Assembly: GCA_900128395.1 (NCBI GenBank)
Contig: LT649253.1
Location: 1-59,699, forward strand
Length of the DNA: 59,699 bases
DNA from: Stramenopiles sp. TOSAG23-2
Lineage: Eukaryota; Sar
Direction: 5' to 3'
Every line of letters begins with the position of its first letter. Position 1 is the stretch's first letter. Below, one piece after another: positions 1 through 12,146 of this stretch. A model generated the notes under the pieces. The model saw nothing but the letters and a program-made list of their open reading frames with translations. It was not told the origin of the DNA and did not search any database. A program made the position numbers and the translations under genes.

Positions 1-58
1 ATGCTATTGGGGTATGTACTCCCCTTGTTGCTTTATTTTTCTCCTGCATCGTTGCATT
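1..58 (-). repeat. Inverted copy of VPS13-like gene fragment
   Basis: Bases 1-54 are the exact reverse complement of about 3015-3068, inside the VPS13-like gene and inside its 100-bp duplicated unit. The match stops abruptly at about base 54, where unrelated Asn-rich coding sequence begins. The frame of the downstream gene happens to stay open through it, but the residues it yields are antisense to VPS13. It is best read as an inverted chimeric join, not as true coding sequence. The match may continue left of the window. Confidence 0.85.
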
Positions 59-59
59 A

Positions 60-362
60 ACACGAAATGATGATGCAAAATCAGTTAGTAATGGTAAACT
101 CAATATATTAGGAGATAGTCGTAATGGTGCATTTAGCAAAGACAACAACAACAACAACAATAATAATAATAATAATAATAATAATATGAATATCAGCAAC
201 AATAGTCCAATAAATGAAAGAAAACGTAATGATGAAGAAGAAGATAAAAACGATAATAATAATGCGAATAATAATAATCATGATATTGGTAATGGATTTG
301 GTGTGCAAACACCAAAAAGAAAAAAAAATGAATTTAGATCAAGTAGCCCTGATCAATTGTAA
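60..362 (+). CDS. C-terminal part of an Asn-rich protein (5' end missing)
   Basis: An open plus-strand frame ends at the TAA at 360-362 and encodes about 100 residues. It has a run of five AAC and eight AAT codons (poly-Asn), an acidic Asp/Glu/Lys stretch, a second short Asn run, and a basic tail with TPKRKK, which could be a nuclear-localisation-like patch. The composition matches the low-complexity tails of other genes in this window, which supports real coding sequence. No domain is recognisable. The true upstream part is lost: the frame runs into the inverted VPS13 fragment at 1-58. It is too short to name. Confidence 0.5.
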   Translation, partial: TRNDDAKSVSNGKLNILGDSRNGAFSKDNNNNNNNNNNNNNNMNISNNSPINERKRNDEEEDKNDNNNANNNNHDIGNGFGVQTPKRKKNEFRSSSPDQL

Positions 363-1638
363 TACATATATATATATATATATATAGTTGATAAAATCTA
401 TGATATGGTACCAGCATGATAAAAAGTGCAGTTTTAATCACTTTGGCTTGCAGCATCTCTACATGTTTCGTTGACCCATTATGTGCTTCCTATTTCCTTT
501 TTGGTGGAAAATTTGAACAATTTTTTGAATTCATGTTTTAGGAACGACCACTTGTATATCATGGAAATAATTTCAACAACAGTAACTATCTATTCATTTT
601 TGAATGAACATGCAGTATTGAAATCGATTTTGCAACTTGCACACTTCCTTAGCAATTTTATAATATCTTATGAAACAAATGGCTAAAGGAAAGTACACCT
701 ATGTGGTCGTCAAGTAAACAAAATATATATCTATAATTTGCAAAAAAACAATAGTTCTAATAGTAACCAGTGTTATTTTTTGATTGGAATATAATAATAA
801 CCCTAATCCTATTCTTCTAACTTATACGAAAACATCATATATAGTCGATGACGTTAATAATGGCGATTTGAAATATTTAAATTATTTTGTTTTTTCACTT
901 TTGTTTTGTACTATAGCATAATAATAGTACAGTGATTACACATATGATTTCAGTAAAAAAACAATTAAAATATATATAATTTTGCCATTATTAACACCAT
1001 CGACTATATGAATATACACTTAATTAATTACACTTAATTAATTATTAGTTATATCAATTATTATTTTAAATTTAAATACAAAACTATTGCTAGGCATGTT
1101 TTTTAGTATACTAATTATTAGTATGAACACAGCGGGTAAATAGATAAAATAATTTATACTTGGAAAAATCTTCTCTTCTCATTTTTTTTTTTTCCAATAA
1201 ATTTTTATAATTATTTTAATAACTTTTTCTTTTATTTAATATAAAAATACAAATTACATGATACAGAGCAACTTCGAACACATGTATTTCTAATAGAAGG
1301 TTCATTTCAAGAGAAGATATATAGATATATTAGATCATTATTACTTGGACAAAATAGTACGATAATTTATATCCAGTGATAATTTATTACACACACACAT
1401 ATATATATAGTAGAAGAATTTATATTTTTTTTGGACATTAATTAATTAATTAATTACTTTTCTTAAAGGAAATTTGTTTACGATATACAACTGAAAAAAA
1501 CCGTTTATTATATATAAAAAATATTTATAAATATATATATATATACACACACACACATCGATCCAACTAATTCTTGTGAAGAACTCTACATACATATAGA
1601 TAGGTAGATAAAAAAATCGTAAAATAAAGCAAGGAGCA
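363..1638. other. Intergenic, AT-rich, with an inverted-repeat element
   Basis: No supported gene. The stretch starts with a TA microsatellite (368-387) after the upstream stop codon. Bases about 440-720 are less AT-biased than the rest and contain a 71-codon open frame on the plus strand, but it has no recognisable product and a second frame is also open, so it is not called. An inverted-repeat element lies at about 836-1012. The last 200 bases before the VPS13-like ATG are TA/CA-rich and presumably hold its promoter and 5' UTR. Confidence 0.6.
836..1012. repeat. MITE-like inverted-repeat element (about 175 bp)
   Basis: The 27 bases at 838-864 match the reverse complement of 984-1010 with about three mismatches; the shared core is TATAGTCGATG at the outer end and GTTAATAATGGC at the inner end. 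Weaker complementarity continues inward (T/A-rich arms), so the unit could fold as a long hairpin. Both outer ends abut TA, compatible with but not proof of a TA target-site duplication. There is no coding capacity. It could be a non-autonomous DNA transposon or simply a foldback. Confidence 0.45.
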
Positions 1639-4600
1639 ATGTCCTCACCTTCATCTACACGTAGAAGAAGCAAAACTCCATCACCAGTCCAGGCAAAAAA
1701 ATCACCAAAAGATAAAACTAACAATTATCAAAATGTATTATCAAATGTGATAAAAGAAGGTATTTTGCAAAGAAAAAAAATGTTTGGATGGGTTAAATAC
1801 AGATATGTTTTAAGAGAAAACGATTTGAGGCGTTATAGCACTAAAGCGTATAGAAATGCGATGAAAATATATCCAATTAATAGTGATTGCCACATACAAC
1901 AAACAGGTGACTGTGAATTTACGGTCAAACACAAAAAACATACGCTTCACTTAAAAGCGAAAACGCCACGGGAACGGGACGACTGGGTGGAAGCATTGCA
2001 TACACAAACTATAGATGGTAGCCAAATATTCATATCAAAAGAAGCTCAAGCTGAAAAAAACTTTAGAGATAATCAAGAACAGAGGAAACGACGGGTATCA
2101 GCAAAACGTAACAGTGTTATAGCAAATTTACAAACATATGATAAACGGGAAGTTGGAAGCCCAAAACCATTGACTCAACTAGACTCAGTTGCAACAAATA
2201 TAAAGCATACACGTGGTCGTATGAAAAGCCTTTCTGCTGGATCAAGTGAAGATGTTGATGTGGGAAGACTATCACCAGAATTAAGCGCAGTAAATACACC
2301 TATTGATACTACACAACGCGCATATTTAAGAAGGAGAAGTCGCAGTATAATACGTTCTAGTACGGTTGAAGCATGGGATGAAGATGATGTTGAGAAAACA
2401 AAGCGTGAAAACGATGATAAAGTAAAAAAAGCGAAAAAACAACCAATGGATTATAAATCATTAGGCATTAAGTTGACATGCGGGTTACTTGCTGCATTGC
2501 TTTTGTTTTACTTTTCTTACTATGCGTTATATGTGACATGGTATGGATATCGTGTTACTGCTGTCATAACTTACTATACCATTTGGTGTTCCATCATTTT
2601 TCCAATCGTGTTGTATTTCTCTGGCAATATATTGTTACGAATGTTATTTAATATTCCCGGTTTGAATTTTGTAGATCCTGAACTTGCATTCCATTTTGAT
2701 ATTGGAAAACAACGATTAAAAATAGTTAATTTAACACTGCTAAAGAAAAGCATACAATTTCTTGGCATAGAGTCAAATGGATTACAATTTCAATCGTTAA
2801 GTATCCAAGAAATATCGTTGTGTTTCCCTGTAACAAATGCATTGAAAGGAATTTCTATTGGTGTTGGTGGTATATATGCCAATATTAAACCATTATCACG
2901 GGGTGATTGGGAAGTCGTGAAGGACGGGTATATTAGTAGTGACAAAGCTTTGTCAAAATATTTAGCAGATGCAACAGTTGCTGCACTAGATGCTAAACTA
3001 AAAGTATTCAAAGCAACGATGCAGGAGAAAAATAAAGCAACAAGGGGAGTACATACCCCAATAGCATCGTGGAAGATAATGGTAGATGATATTATTGATA
3101 CGTTAGAATTAAGCAACGATGCAGGAGAAAAATAAAGCAACAAGGGGAGTACATACCCCAATAGCATCGTGGAAGATAATGGTAGATGATATTATTGATA
3201 CGTTAGAATTAACTATTCAAAATACTGCAATACGAATTGTTGCACCAACAAGAAATCATGAAGCTGAGATAGGAATTGAAATTAGCAAAATTGGATTAGC
3301 TAAGGTGAAAGGGGAAAATAGAGAAAAGCGCTTACGTGTTTTTGCAATCGAGGATTTATGCATACGAGCAAATTACAATGAAAAAAAAGGCGAAGACGAA
3401 GTAACATCAGAAGAGAATAAAAACAAAAATAATGCCACGTTCGAAGAGAAAGTAGATCAAAATAATGATGGTCAAAACGTAGCAGATCATTACGATGATG
3501 AGATATTTGATCCTATTACAATATCGATATCATTAGCGTTGCCACCAGTCATGCAAGTATTAATGGAACCATTGGCAAATTTGAAAGAAGGTGTTGAAAA
3601 GAATATAATTACATCGATTGAAATATCATCGATTCATTTGAAATTAAATCCCATTCATTTTAAAGTCATATCAATAATTACCGAAGTTATGGCCCAATAC
3701 ACTACCTATCAAAATAAACAATATGTAAAATATAAAAATTCAATGGTCTCAGTCAGAAGAAACGAAATAGCAACGTACAAAACAAATTATCGAAAATTCA
3801 AGGCACTCGATGCATCAAAATCAGAGAAGCAAACGCTACAAACACAATTAAGTATCATAGAAGAACGTATGACACACGATCAAATTATATTGGCAAGATG
3901 GGATGCAGAGAATTGGGAAATTCCAAGTCTACGAAAATTTGCACATGCCGAATCGATGTTGACAAACGAGCAAAAAATGCTCGTCTTGCAAGATTTTTTG
4001 TATAACAGACCAATGCTAGATTATAGTTCGGATAATAGAATTGAGGAAAATTCAAAGATGATGGACTGTGTTTTATTGACATTGCATTTGGATAATATTA
4101 TCCTTGATGTTCATAATAGTAAGGTAAAAGAAGAAGGCTTCAGTGTTTGCGTAGATGAGGTTTCAGTCCATGCCAGGTTGCATTTGATAGAACGCAATCA
4201 CGAAAGCATTGCTACGTCGGCTAAAATTAGTGTAAAGAGATTGCAACTAGAAAATTTCCAAGAAAAACAATTTGAATTACAATACCCATCTACAATTTGT
4301 AAACATGTTTCTGATACAGATGATTCTTTTTCAAATTTAATTGTTATTGATTACATGGCTTATTTTTCTGGTAGAAGTGACATTAAAGTAAGCTTGAAAG
4401 GTTTAAATCTGATTATTGGTGCACGGACACTGGAGATTATCATGTCATCCGTCAACAGTTTATTAGAACCATTTAGTACCTCTAGCGATGTGCCAAGTTC
4501 GAAGAACGACGATGAAGAAGTAGTAGTAGACATCAATAATGACGAGGAGCCGGATCCATCTTTTATGGAGGAGGAAACCGTTAGTGGAGGATTTATGGGT

Positions 4601-7600
4601 GGTAGTGATATAATGGTCAACATCTCTGTGAAAAACATTAATATTTTCTTGCTTGAAAACGTTCATGAGGTAGTCCCAGCTGCTTTTGTTTTTACGTTAA
4701 ATTTACAAGCTGGAATTGACAGTTCGTTACGAGAGGAGACTATATCACTAGAGCTGAAAGATACAAGCTTTAGACAATGTGTTGTTAACAGTCATGATGA
4801 GAAGGTAGGAACGTCTCATTGGCATAGCGTTCAGTTTAAATATTCACGCGCTGCGTCATTATTGGATTTTGCTGGAGACGATGTAGATTTATGCGCATAT
4901 GTCCATTCGTATTCGGACGTCAATTCAAGAGATGGAGAACACTCTGTTTTTTTGAAAATGGAAGATTTAGATATAAAACTTTCTATATCGCAAATATTTA
5001 CGCTGAATTCATACATTGCAAATGTTACCGATGCAATTGGGTCGGATGAGGATCCTGCGAAGAAATCGAAGGAAATGCAAATGGAAAAAGCGAGACGAAC
5101 ACAAATTATAAAGGAACTTTCAAATAAACGAAAACAACAAATGTTAGATTCATTTGAATCAATTGACGAGGACAATGATGGGGTTTTAACGGTTGGTGAG
5201 TTTGAACGCATGTTAATGACATCGTTTCCAAACAAATTGCTCAATAGCGAATATAAGAATTTAACGTTCACCATGTTTACTATTTTAGATGAAGACGACG
5301 ACAGTGAAATATCATTTGAAGAATTTAAATCTGCCATGGAAGATAATACGTTATTCGAAGCATATTGCGATATTAATTTAAAATGCCATGAATATGCAGG
5401 TTCTGATTTTGTTGTACCTGGGCAGAAGCAAAATACCATATTTTTAAACCGTATACCATCACTTTCGATAGTTTCGAATAGATCTTCTTCCTTGTCTTCT
5501 GGCGGACAAAATAGCGGCAAGCAAAAGCAAAGAAACGTGGACGAGAAAGAGCAAGAAGATCGCTTTTGGGATATTTTAATGAAAGAGGGTGTTGTAAATA
5601 GAGAAAAATCAATTCAAGGGCAGAATCTGATAGATGTACAGAGAAAAATGGTGAGGGCATGCCGACACTACGAGTATGCTCGCTATGCATGGATGAATTA
5701 TTTGTCGCCAGCTTTAATAGAAAAACAAGAAATCGATTATGGGAGGGATGAAATATGGCAATTGAAGCCATCATCAGATAGTGGCGCTATCAATGTTAAA
5801 GATTTATTCAACGTCGTTAATACATATACTGGGGAACAGAGAAAAATATCTACTGATACGGTCGCTCGTGCGGCTAAACCATTTCGAATGGCAATGTCGG
5901 TAACGATGGACATAGGAGGGATATATATCAGCCTGATTGACTTGAACATTCCAATGCCAGTCCCAGCACTAGAAATTGTAGTGGATTCCATTGAAGTGGA
6001 TTTAAGTTCGCGATACAATGAAGATCATGACATAGACGTATGGAAGGGGCATATTTATTGCTTATTGTATGCAAATTATTACAATAATCTAAGCTGTCAC
6101 CAAGAGCCGTTGATTGAAAATGCACCGATTTCTATTATGTTGAGCGAATATTCACCAAAATACAAACAGAATCATGCAAACCATGTTCATGTTGATGGTG
6201 ATGTTGACAGCGAAAGTGAAGATGAAGAAGCAGAAGAAGATATACTCGATTCCTCCTTTATTGGTGATGTTGTGAATGAGGAAAATAGACCACCAGTGAC
6301 GATGGTCGAAGTTGCTGTCGCACCTTTACGAATCAATGGTTCATTAATGTTAACCCAGTTGATTGATGAGTTAAACAAAGCTTTTGCAGGGCATACAGTG
6401 TCTTCGTATGATAATTTGCGCCATTCTAATGATATTGGTGATTATGGCGGTTTTTATATTTTGAACAATTTGAAGGAGAAAATGTCTGTTACGTGTTTAA
6501 AGGAAGATGTAACACTTAAAAGACTTCGTACTAGTACCTCCAATTCAACTACTTTGCCATCATCGTTTGTTGATCGTGATGGAGTAGGGCAAAAAGACGA
6601 AATTGAAGAGAAAAGTAATGATGTAGTTGAATCGAGCGTAGTTACAGGCAATGGCGTTAAAACAAACAACGACGCTTTGATGGATCCAAAAAATACGGTA
6701 ACTACAGCAAGTTCAGATTTATGCCCATGTCCATTCTTAACAAAAACAATTAATGGTGCGAGTTCATTAAAGCAAAAAAGTATCCGGAACACCTTTAATA
6801 AATACGATGATGACGACACAGGATTGATCACATGCAGTGAAGGGGAAGAAGTTATGTATGATATCTTAAACATATTTAAGATTCCATTCGAAGGACACGA
6901 AGACACCATTAGGGATGCAATCGAAAAAGCAGATGGCAACATGTCTCGCCAAATATCAATGCTTGAATTCAACGATGCCGTAGCAATTTTGATAAAAAAA
7001 TTAGGCATGAACAAGAACCGGTATACTCTTAACATCCATGGTTTCCATTACTCAAACATCCAAACACCAATAAATTCTCAAACTTTTGCGTACGAATGTG
7101 ATGCTTTGAAAGATAATGGCAAAGTTGACGCGATGTCTGCTATAGTGATTCAGCACGAAGAAAGATCCGAGGTTGGGACGGTTTTGCGTTTTAAATCGAT
7201 TTTAACAATTACGCATAAACTCCATTTCCAGACAGACAAAGAATATCTTAATATTATGCTTAAATTAGGCGATGAAAGCAAAGTATTCAAGCTAAACAAA
7301 GAAGTAGATTCTTTGCACGTTCCATTTAAATGGGTAAGTGCAAAAACACAAATGTTGATACAATTTACTAAGGATGAAAATTGGCGCGCAATAGGTGTCA
7401 AAAAAGGCGGATTTCAATTCTTGGAAAAAAAAAGCGTGGGTTATGATCCAATTTTTGCAACTGGGATTGATGGAGCAAATGTCTTACTTACGCATCTTCC
7501 AGCTGATAATAACGTGGACATTAAGTTATGGACAATTTCCATATTACCACAAATCAAGTTTAGAAATGATCTACCTGTTCCTATATTTATAAAAGTAAAC

Positions 7601-10600
7601 CACAATGTGCATGGTCAAGATGAACAAGACCAACCAATAATTTCAGTGAAGGGTGGAAGTGTTGCATCTGTGTATGGAATAGATGTTGGCAACTACACTA
7701 ATGTTGACCTAAAAATAGCCTTGTATCGCCCTTCGAAGAGGAAGAAGAAACGGAGGAAAGGGTATATAGTGGAAAACAAAGTGTTAGTGGAGGAAGATTT
7801 ACCAGAAGGTATTAAATTCTCCCAAGATGCAAGATTTAAAATCAATAAAGACAAGATTGCAAGTAGTCCTCATGTCGGGTTTAAAATAGCAGGAGAAGTG
7901 AATGAAAGTATTCGAATTGATGGTGAGTGGCTCAACGACGATGCGCCAATGATCTTGCTTTCCTCACTTTTCTGGTTCAAAAATTTAACTGGATTACCAT
8001 TAGAGTGCAAGCTGAAAACACAAAAAACGAGACTGGCTGACGATGATGGTGGAGAGAAGATAGAAGGCGAGAAAGTAAACTTTCAGTTGACTGGAGAAAA
8101 TTATATTTTTATTGATAAACCTACCGAAGGTGCAACGTTAAAATGTAAAATCAAACCGTATGACAGAAAGAAAAGCAAAAAAATGATACACGCAGAATAT
8201 GCAGATAATACTAAAACATTCACGGAGTATACCGAAATGTACGCTGGTTATTGGTATGAAGCGTACGGTAGGATACCGAAGAATAGTAAAATACGAACAA
8301 AGACAGGAATTTTCAATTTTTATACTTTCCCATTATGGGAGCCTATGAATATGTACATGCCAGTCACGATACTCCCAATGTATGTCGTCCAGAATAATTT
8401 GCCGTTTCCAATTGATGTGTTTGCAGGAAATTTATTTCGCGACAATCGCGACAATGAGGAACATGCTTGCTTTAACTTAAAGCCCGGGGAAAACTGCCCT
8501 ATCTATCGGTTTTTCAATCTTCGCAAAGGCGATGGACCGAAAGTTGCTATTCGGGCGACAAATCGCGAAGGAAGTGTCTTAACGTGGAATGAACCAGTTC
8601 CGATAGTATATAATGAAAACCTTGTTGGCGAGTCAAAATTTTTATATGTACAAAAAGATTCAAATCCAAACAATAGGTCAATATGTCGAGCGTCTATAGG
8701 ATTTGATGAGACTGGATATAATTATAATACAATTTTCTTATGTTTTGACATTGCAAAAGCACCATATCGCATAGAGAATAGATCATGCACTCAAACATTG
8801 TTTTACTGGCAGTATAAGCATGAGCATGATATACGAGAAATTCTACCAATGCAATACCGAGATTTTGTGCTCCCTCACCCTTCTGGTAAGCCTATTATAT
8901 GTGTTGCCCAAGCAAAAGCGGCAAAAGGGGAGAAGAAGATGGAAGCGAAAGATCTGCAATCTACTCGGGTGGATGTCGATAAAATAGATACACTGTACCA
9001 AGTCCGTGGCGCTAAACATCATTGCTATTTTAAAGTAAAAGCAGATGGTTTTGTAAAAGTTTTATGCATGGGTGATAGTCATTATGTTGCAATTGAAGAT
9101 GAAGAGCATGCCGTCGAAGAATTGATGTTGTCTAAAAATTATCGATTGGATTTACAAATCGGTGCCATTATTATAGCTGTTGCAGATATCGTGGAAGACA
9201 AGGACTACAGGGAGAAGAAGTTACCAAAAAAATATCCGCGAGAACTTGTGGAAATTAGTCTAAATGAGATTCAATTGCAAGTTTACAATAATTCTTGGAG
9301 GTTGAAGATGGTGCATTTACAAGCTGATGATCTTCGGGTCGACACACAATTGCCAGCCGTGATTGAGCCAGTAATGACCGGATATAATACGTGTAGAATT
9401 CCAGGATATGATCCAAGCATGCCATTAATACCAGCATTGGAAGTGAAATATGATTATTTCAAACCATTAGGTTCGACTAGTGACAAGGTTATGGTAAAAA
9501 GTGGCATTATCGAAATTGCAGATTTAAATTTAAATGTTGAGCTGGGATATATTATGAATAACGTTTGCGACACGTATTGGAAATTAAATTTGTTTTACCC
9601 GCTACCACTTGACCTAAGAATCGCAGCGATTGACGAGCTGAATAGAGCATGTGCAGAGATGGTGAAGCCATACCTCCCTTCGCAATCGGATGAAATGACG
9701 TACTTTGAATTTTTCGGTATGCCAGCCTTCCGTATTTCTCTATCCCTTTTGAATAATGTAGAAACAGACGATAAATCACAACCAGGTGGTTTATCTTCCA
9801 TTTTAGGAAAAGGTTTAGGGGGTGTTCTAGGTGGTGTTGTTGGTGATTTAGATATAAATATCTCGCTAAGCCAAATTAAACGCAAAAACGAGTTTTTGAC
9901 TCAAACTGACATGATTTGGGATACAATTAATAGTTATACTCGCGATATCCAGAGGCAAATTTTGCAAATTGTTTTCCATGCTGAAATATTTGGCGATGTT
10001 ATGGGCCTTGCAGAAGGGCTGCAACTTGGATTTAAATCCGCCGGTGAAAATTTAATGAAAGGGAAAGGGCTATCAGCTATAAAAAAGATGGGAATGACAG
10101 TTGGGCAAGGTGCGGTTGGTGGCGCATTCAATACGCTTGGCCATGTAACAAATGCCGCTGGAAATACAGTGAAAAAAATAACCAATTTTACAGACATGGA
10201 AGAGAAAGAGGACCCAGCATGGGTAGGCCAAGGAATTAGCCAAGGCATGAAAGTGCTTGGTAAAAGTATCGCACAAGGGGTAGCTGGTATTGTAATGCAA
10301 CCATACAAAGGTGCTAAGGCGCATGGGCCGAAAGGATTCGTCAAAGGCCTCGCGAAAGGTGTCATGTCATTGCCTGCTGGTTTTGTGATTGGGGGTCTAG
10401 GATTCGTGGAGAAAGTTGCAGTCGGGGTCAACAATACAACACATTTACGCGACCAAATGTTCTTAGTTGGTACCAGAAGGCCATACAGAACGTTATTGGA
10501 GCAGAAAGGTGACGGATCGCATGTTATTCACCCAATTAAAAGCGTGCTAGAGTGTCCAGAGACTTTATCTGGCGTGATGATTTACATACGCAGCTGTATA

Positions 10601-11419
10601 GTTGCGCAGAGGATATTAGACGAAGGATCCAAAAGATCTAAATATTATCTGAAAATTGAAGCATATGATATGAATGATAAAGGCGATGAGGGCGATGGCT
10701 TTGACATTGTTGGTGGGATTAAAAGTGGATTCAAGAAATTAAGCTCGAGGTCCTCTGTGGCGATAGGCAACGATCTAAATAAAGCAAATGTTAACGCAGC
10801 AAGTCTGGGTAAAAACAAAAACATCAGGAAATTCACACCATTTTTCTCCAAATCAACACCAGCGAAACCTGCATTGAATGGAATGATCATGGATACTAAC
10901 TTTACTATTGACATGTCGAAAAACTTTGTTGTTCGAGAAGATAAATTTACGAAAACGGTATATTGTACATCGGTGCCAAAAGTATGGTTTGAAATTAAAT
11001 TATTCCGCAAAAGGGTTGGGAAGAAAGATGATCTTTGTGCAAGGAAAACTATGTTCAATACGCATATTACGGAACAGTTTATGCCTCTTGAACGTGACTT
11101 GTTTACCCATCTTGGGAATGATACAACCAAAGCAAAAGCATGGAATACGATTCAAGCAAAAGAGGCAGATATGTATGGGAACAAAAGCGGTGGTGAGAAA
11201 GGTGGATGGATAAGCTTAAGTGATCCGGCAATCGATATTAAACAAGGAAAACGATCTGCACCAAGTTCTACTACATTTGTCGATAAGAAAGAGATATTGA
11301 AACTGAGAGAAGGGGAAAGCTTCCAAGATACTAGGATTTTAATCGATGGTGTCTTTTGGCGAGAACGAAATCATACATCCTCAAAATTGTTTATGGATTT
11401 GAATAAAAAAATATTGTAA
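1639..11419 (+). CDS. Giant VPS13-like bridge lipid-transfer protein with PH domain, TM segments and EF-hands
   Basis: Single exon, ATG at 1639. A 100-bp exact duplication (3011-3110 / 3111-3210) breaks it into two frames. Removing one copy gives one ORF of 3,226 codons with matching phase. Seen, in order: PH-like domain (about 36-126, with the C-terminal helix DDWVEAL); basic linker; two hydrophobic segments (about 277-330); beta-rich RBG-like repeats; an EF-hand pair (about 1135-1205, loops DEDNDGVLTVGE and DEDDDSEISFEE); another pair (about 1683-1750, loop DDDDTGLITCSE, partner degenerate); VPS13 adaptor-binding-like repeats (about 1940-2390); and the Gly-rich amphipathic ATG2/VPS13 C-terminal region (about 2750-2905). 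Family knowledge: VPS13/ATG2 proteins form hydrophobic grooves that move bulk lipid between membranes. Inferred: membrane-anchored at the N-terminus, phosphoinositide-binding and Ca2+-responsive. The canonical chorein_N start is not clear; the segment following the TM pair may replace it. Confidence 0.88.
3011..3210. repeat. Exact 100-bp tandem duplication inside the VPS13-like gene
   Basis: Bases 3011-3110 recur without change at 3111-3210. The unit length is not a multiple of three, so it shifts the frame and creates a stop soon after the second copy begins. Removing one copy joins 3110 to 3211 at the same codon position. The unit has no AGGT, so exact removal by splicing is not possible. 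It is probably an uncollapsed contig overlap. Confidence 0.95.
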
Positions 11420-11739
11420 ATAATTAAAAGATATTGAAAAAAGAAAATAAAGTCCGGGGTATATATTTTATTATATATAATATATGTGTATAAAAAAGCT
11501 ATATATATTTTATTTTAAAACGTAAAGCTATTTTAAATAATAACTTTTTTTTTTGAGTATATGACACTCGTATTTTTTTGTTTTTTTGATTGATAAATTT
11601 GTGCCAGTGTGTGTATTTCTTCCAGATAAAATATCATTTGTACACACTATACATTGCAGATAGGAACAACAGGATACAATACAAAAAATATCTATCTATC
11701 TACACACATATATATATATATATACAACTCTCATCGGAC
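11420..11739. other. Intergenic, AT-rich
   Basis: The 3' flank of the VPS13-like gene and the 5' flank of the VOC gene. Contains TA-rich runs, poly-T tracts and a TA repeat just before the next ATG. No gene or structured RNA seen. Confidence 0.6.
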
Positions 11740-12114
11740 ATGTCGTCATTGCGACAAATCGTACTATTTGTAAGGAGAGGAATGCTAAATAATGCAATAG
11801 AATTTTATGGTGCAAGTGGTATTGGTTTAACACCATTGAGTGTAACAGAAACAACTGCGAAATTATATTCATCATCTGCTGTATCAAATGAGACACCAAT
11901 TTTAATAAAAGAGATAGATGGAAATGAAGCATTTTTAGCAACTGGTTATGGACCATTTTTGAATTTTGAAGTAGAGGATTTTGATATGAAAATACCAACG
12001 TTGATATCAATGGGTGCACAATTAGATGGTAAAATTGAATATACACCTGTTGCAAAAGTTGCATCATTACGAAGTCCTCATGGACATATGATAGGGTTAT
12101 TAGAGAAAATATAA
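11740..12114 (+). CDS. Small VOC (glyoxalase/bleomycin-resistance fold) protein
   Basis: A 124-residue protein. The frame is open 150 bases further upstream, but the ATG at 11740 (MSSLRQIVLFVRR) starts the fold directly after a TA-rich leader and is preferred. The layout is that of a VOC-fold protein of about 120 residues: a first beta strand and helix (SLRQIVLFVRRGMLNNAIEF), a central beta sheet region, and the family's closing element SPHGHMIGLLE, close to the common DPDGHxIGL. Family members are metal-dependent glyoxalases, isomerases or dioxygenases, or metal-free binding proteins. Substrate cannot be told, and a full set of metal ligands is not evident. It reads toward the inverted DRC1 fragment 32 bases downstream. 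Confidence 0.75.
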   Translation: MSSLRQIVLFVRRGMLNNAIEFYGASGIGLTPLSVTETTAKLYSSSAVSNETPILIKEIDGNEAFLATGYGPFLNFEVEDFDMKIPTLISMGAQLDGKIEYTPVAKVASLRSPHGHMIGLLEKI

Positions 12115-12146
12115 AATTTTAAATGATTGATGTAAAAAAAAAAAAT

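Noticed and set aside
471-686. A 71-codon plus-strand open frame in the first intergenic region
   Set aside because: No recognisable motif, a second overlapping frame is open for part of it, and no neighbouring exon signals were found. Less AT-biased composition alone is not enough.
3011-3210. Idea that the tandem duplications create new spliceable introns, as in intron gain by AGGT duplication
   Set aside because: Exact removal of one unit needs AG|GT in the unit. The VPS13 and DRC1 units contain no AGGT, and the units sit equally in non-coding flanks.
4831-5520. A 229-codon minus-strand frame within the VPS13-like gene
   Set aside because: The plus strand here encodes canonical EF-hands and continuous VPS13-like protein; the reverse frame shows no domain.
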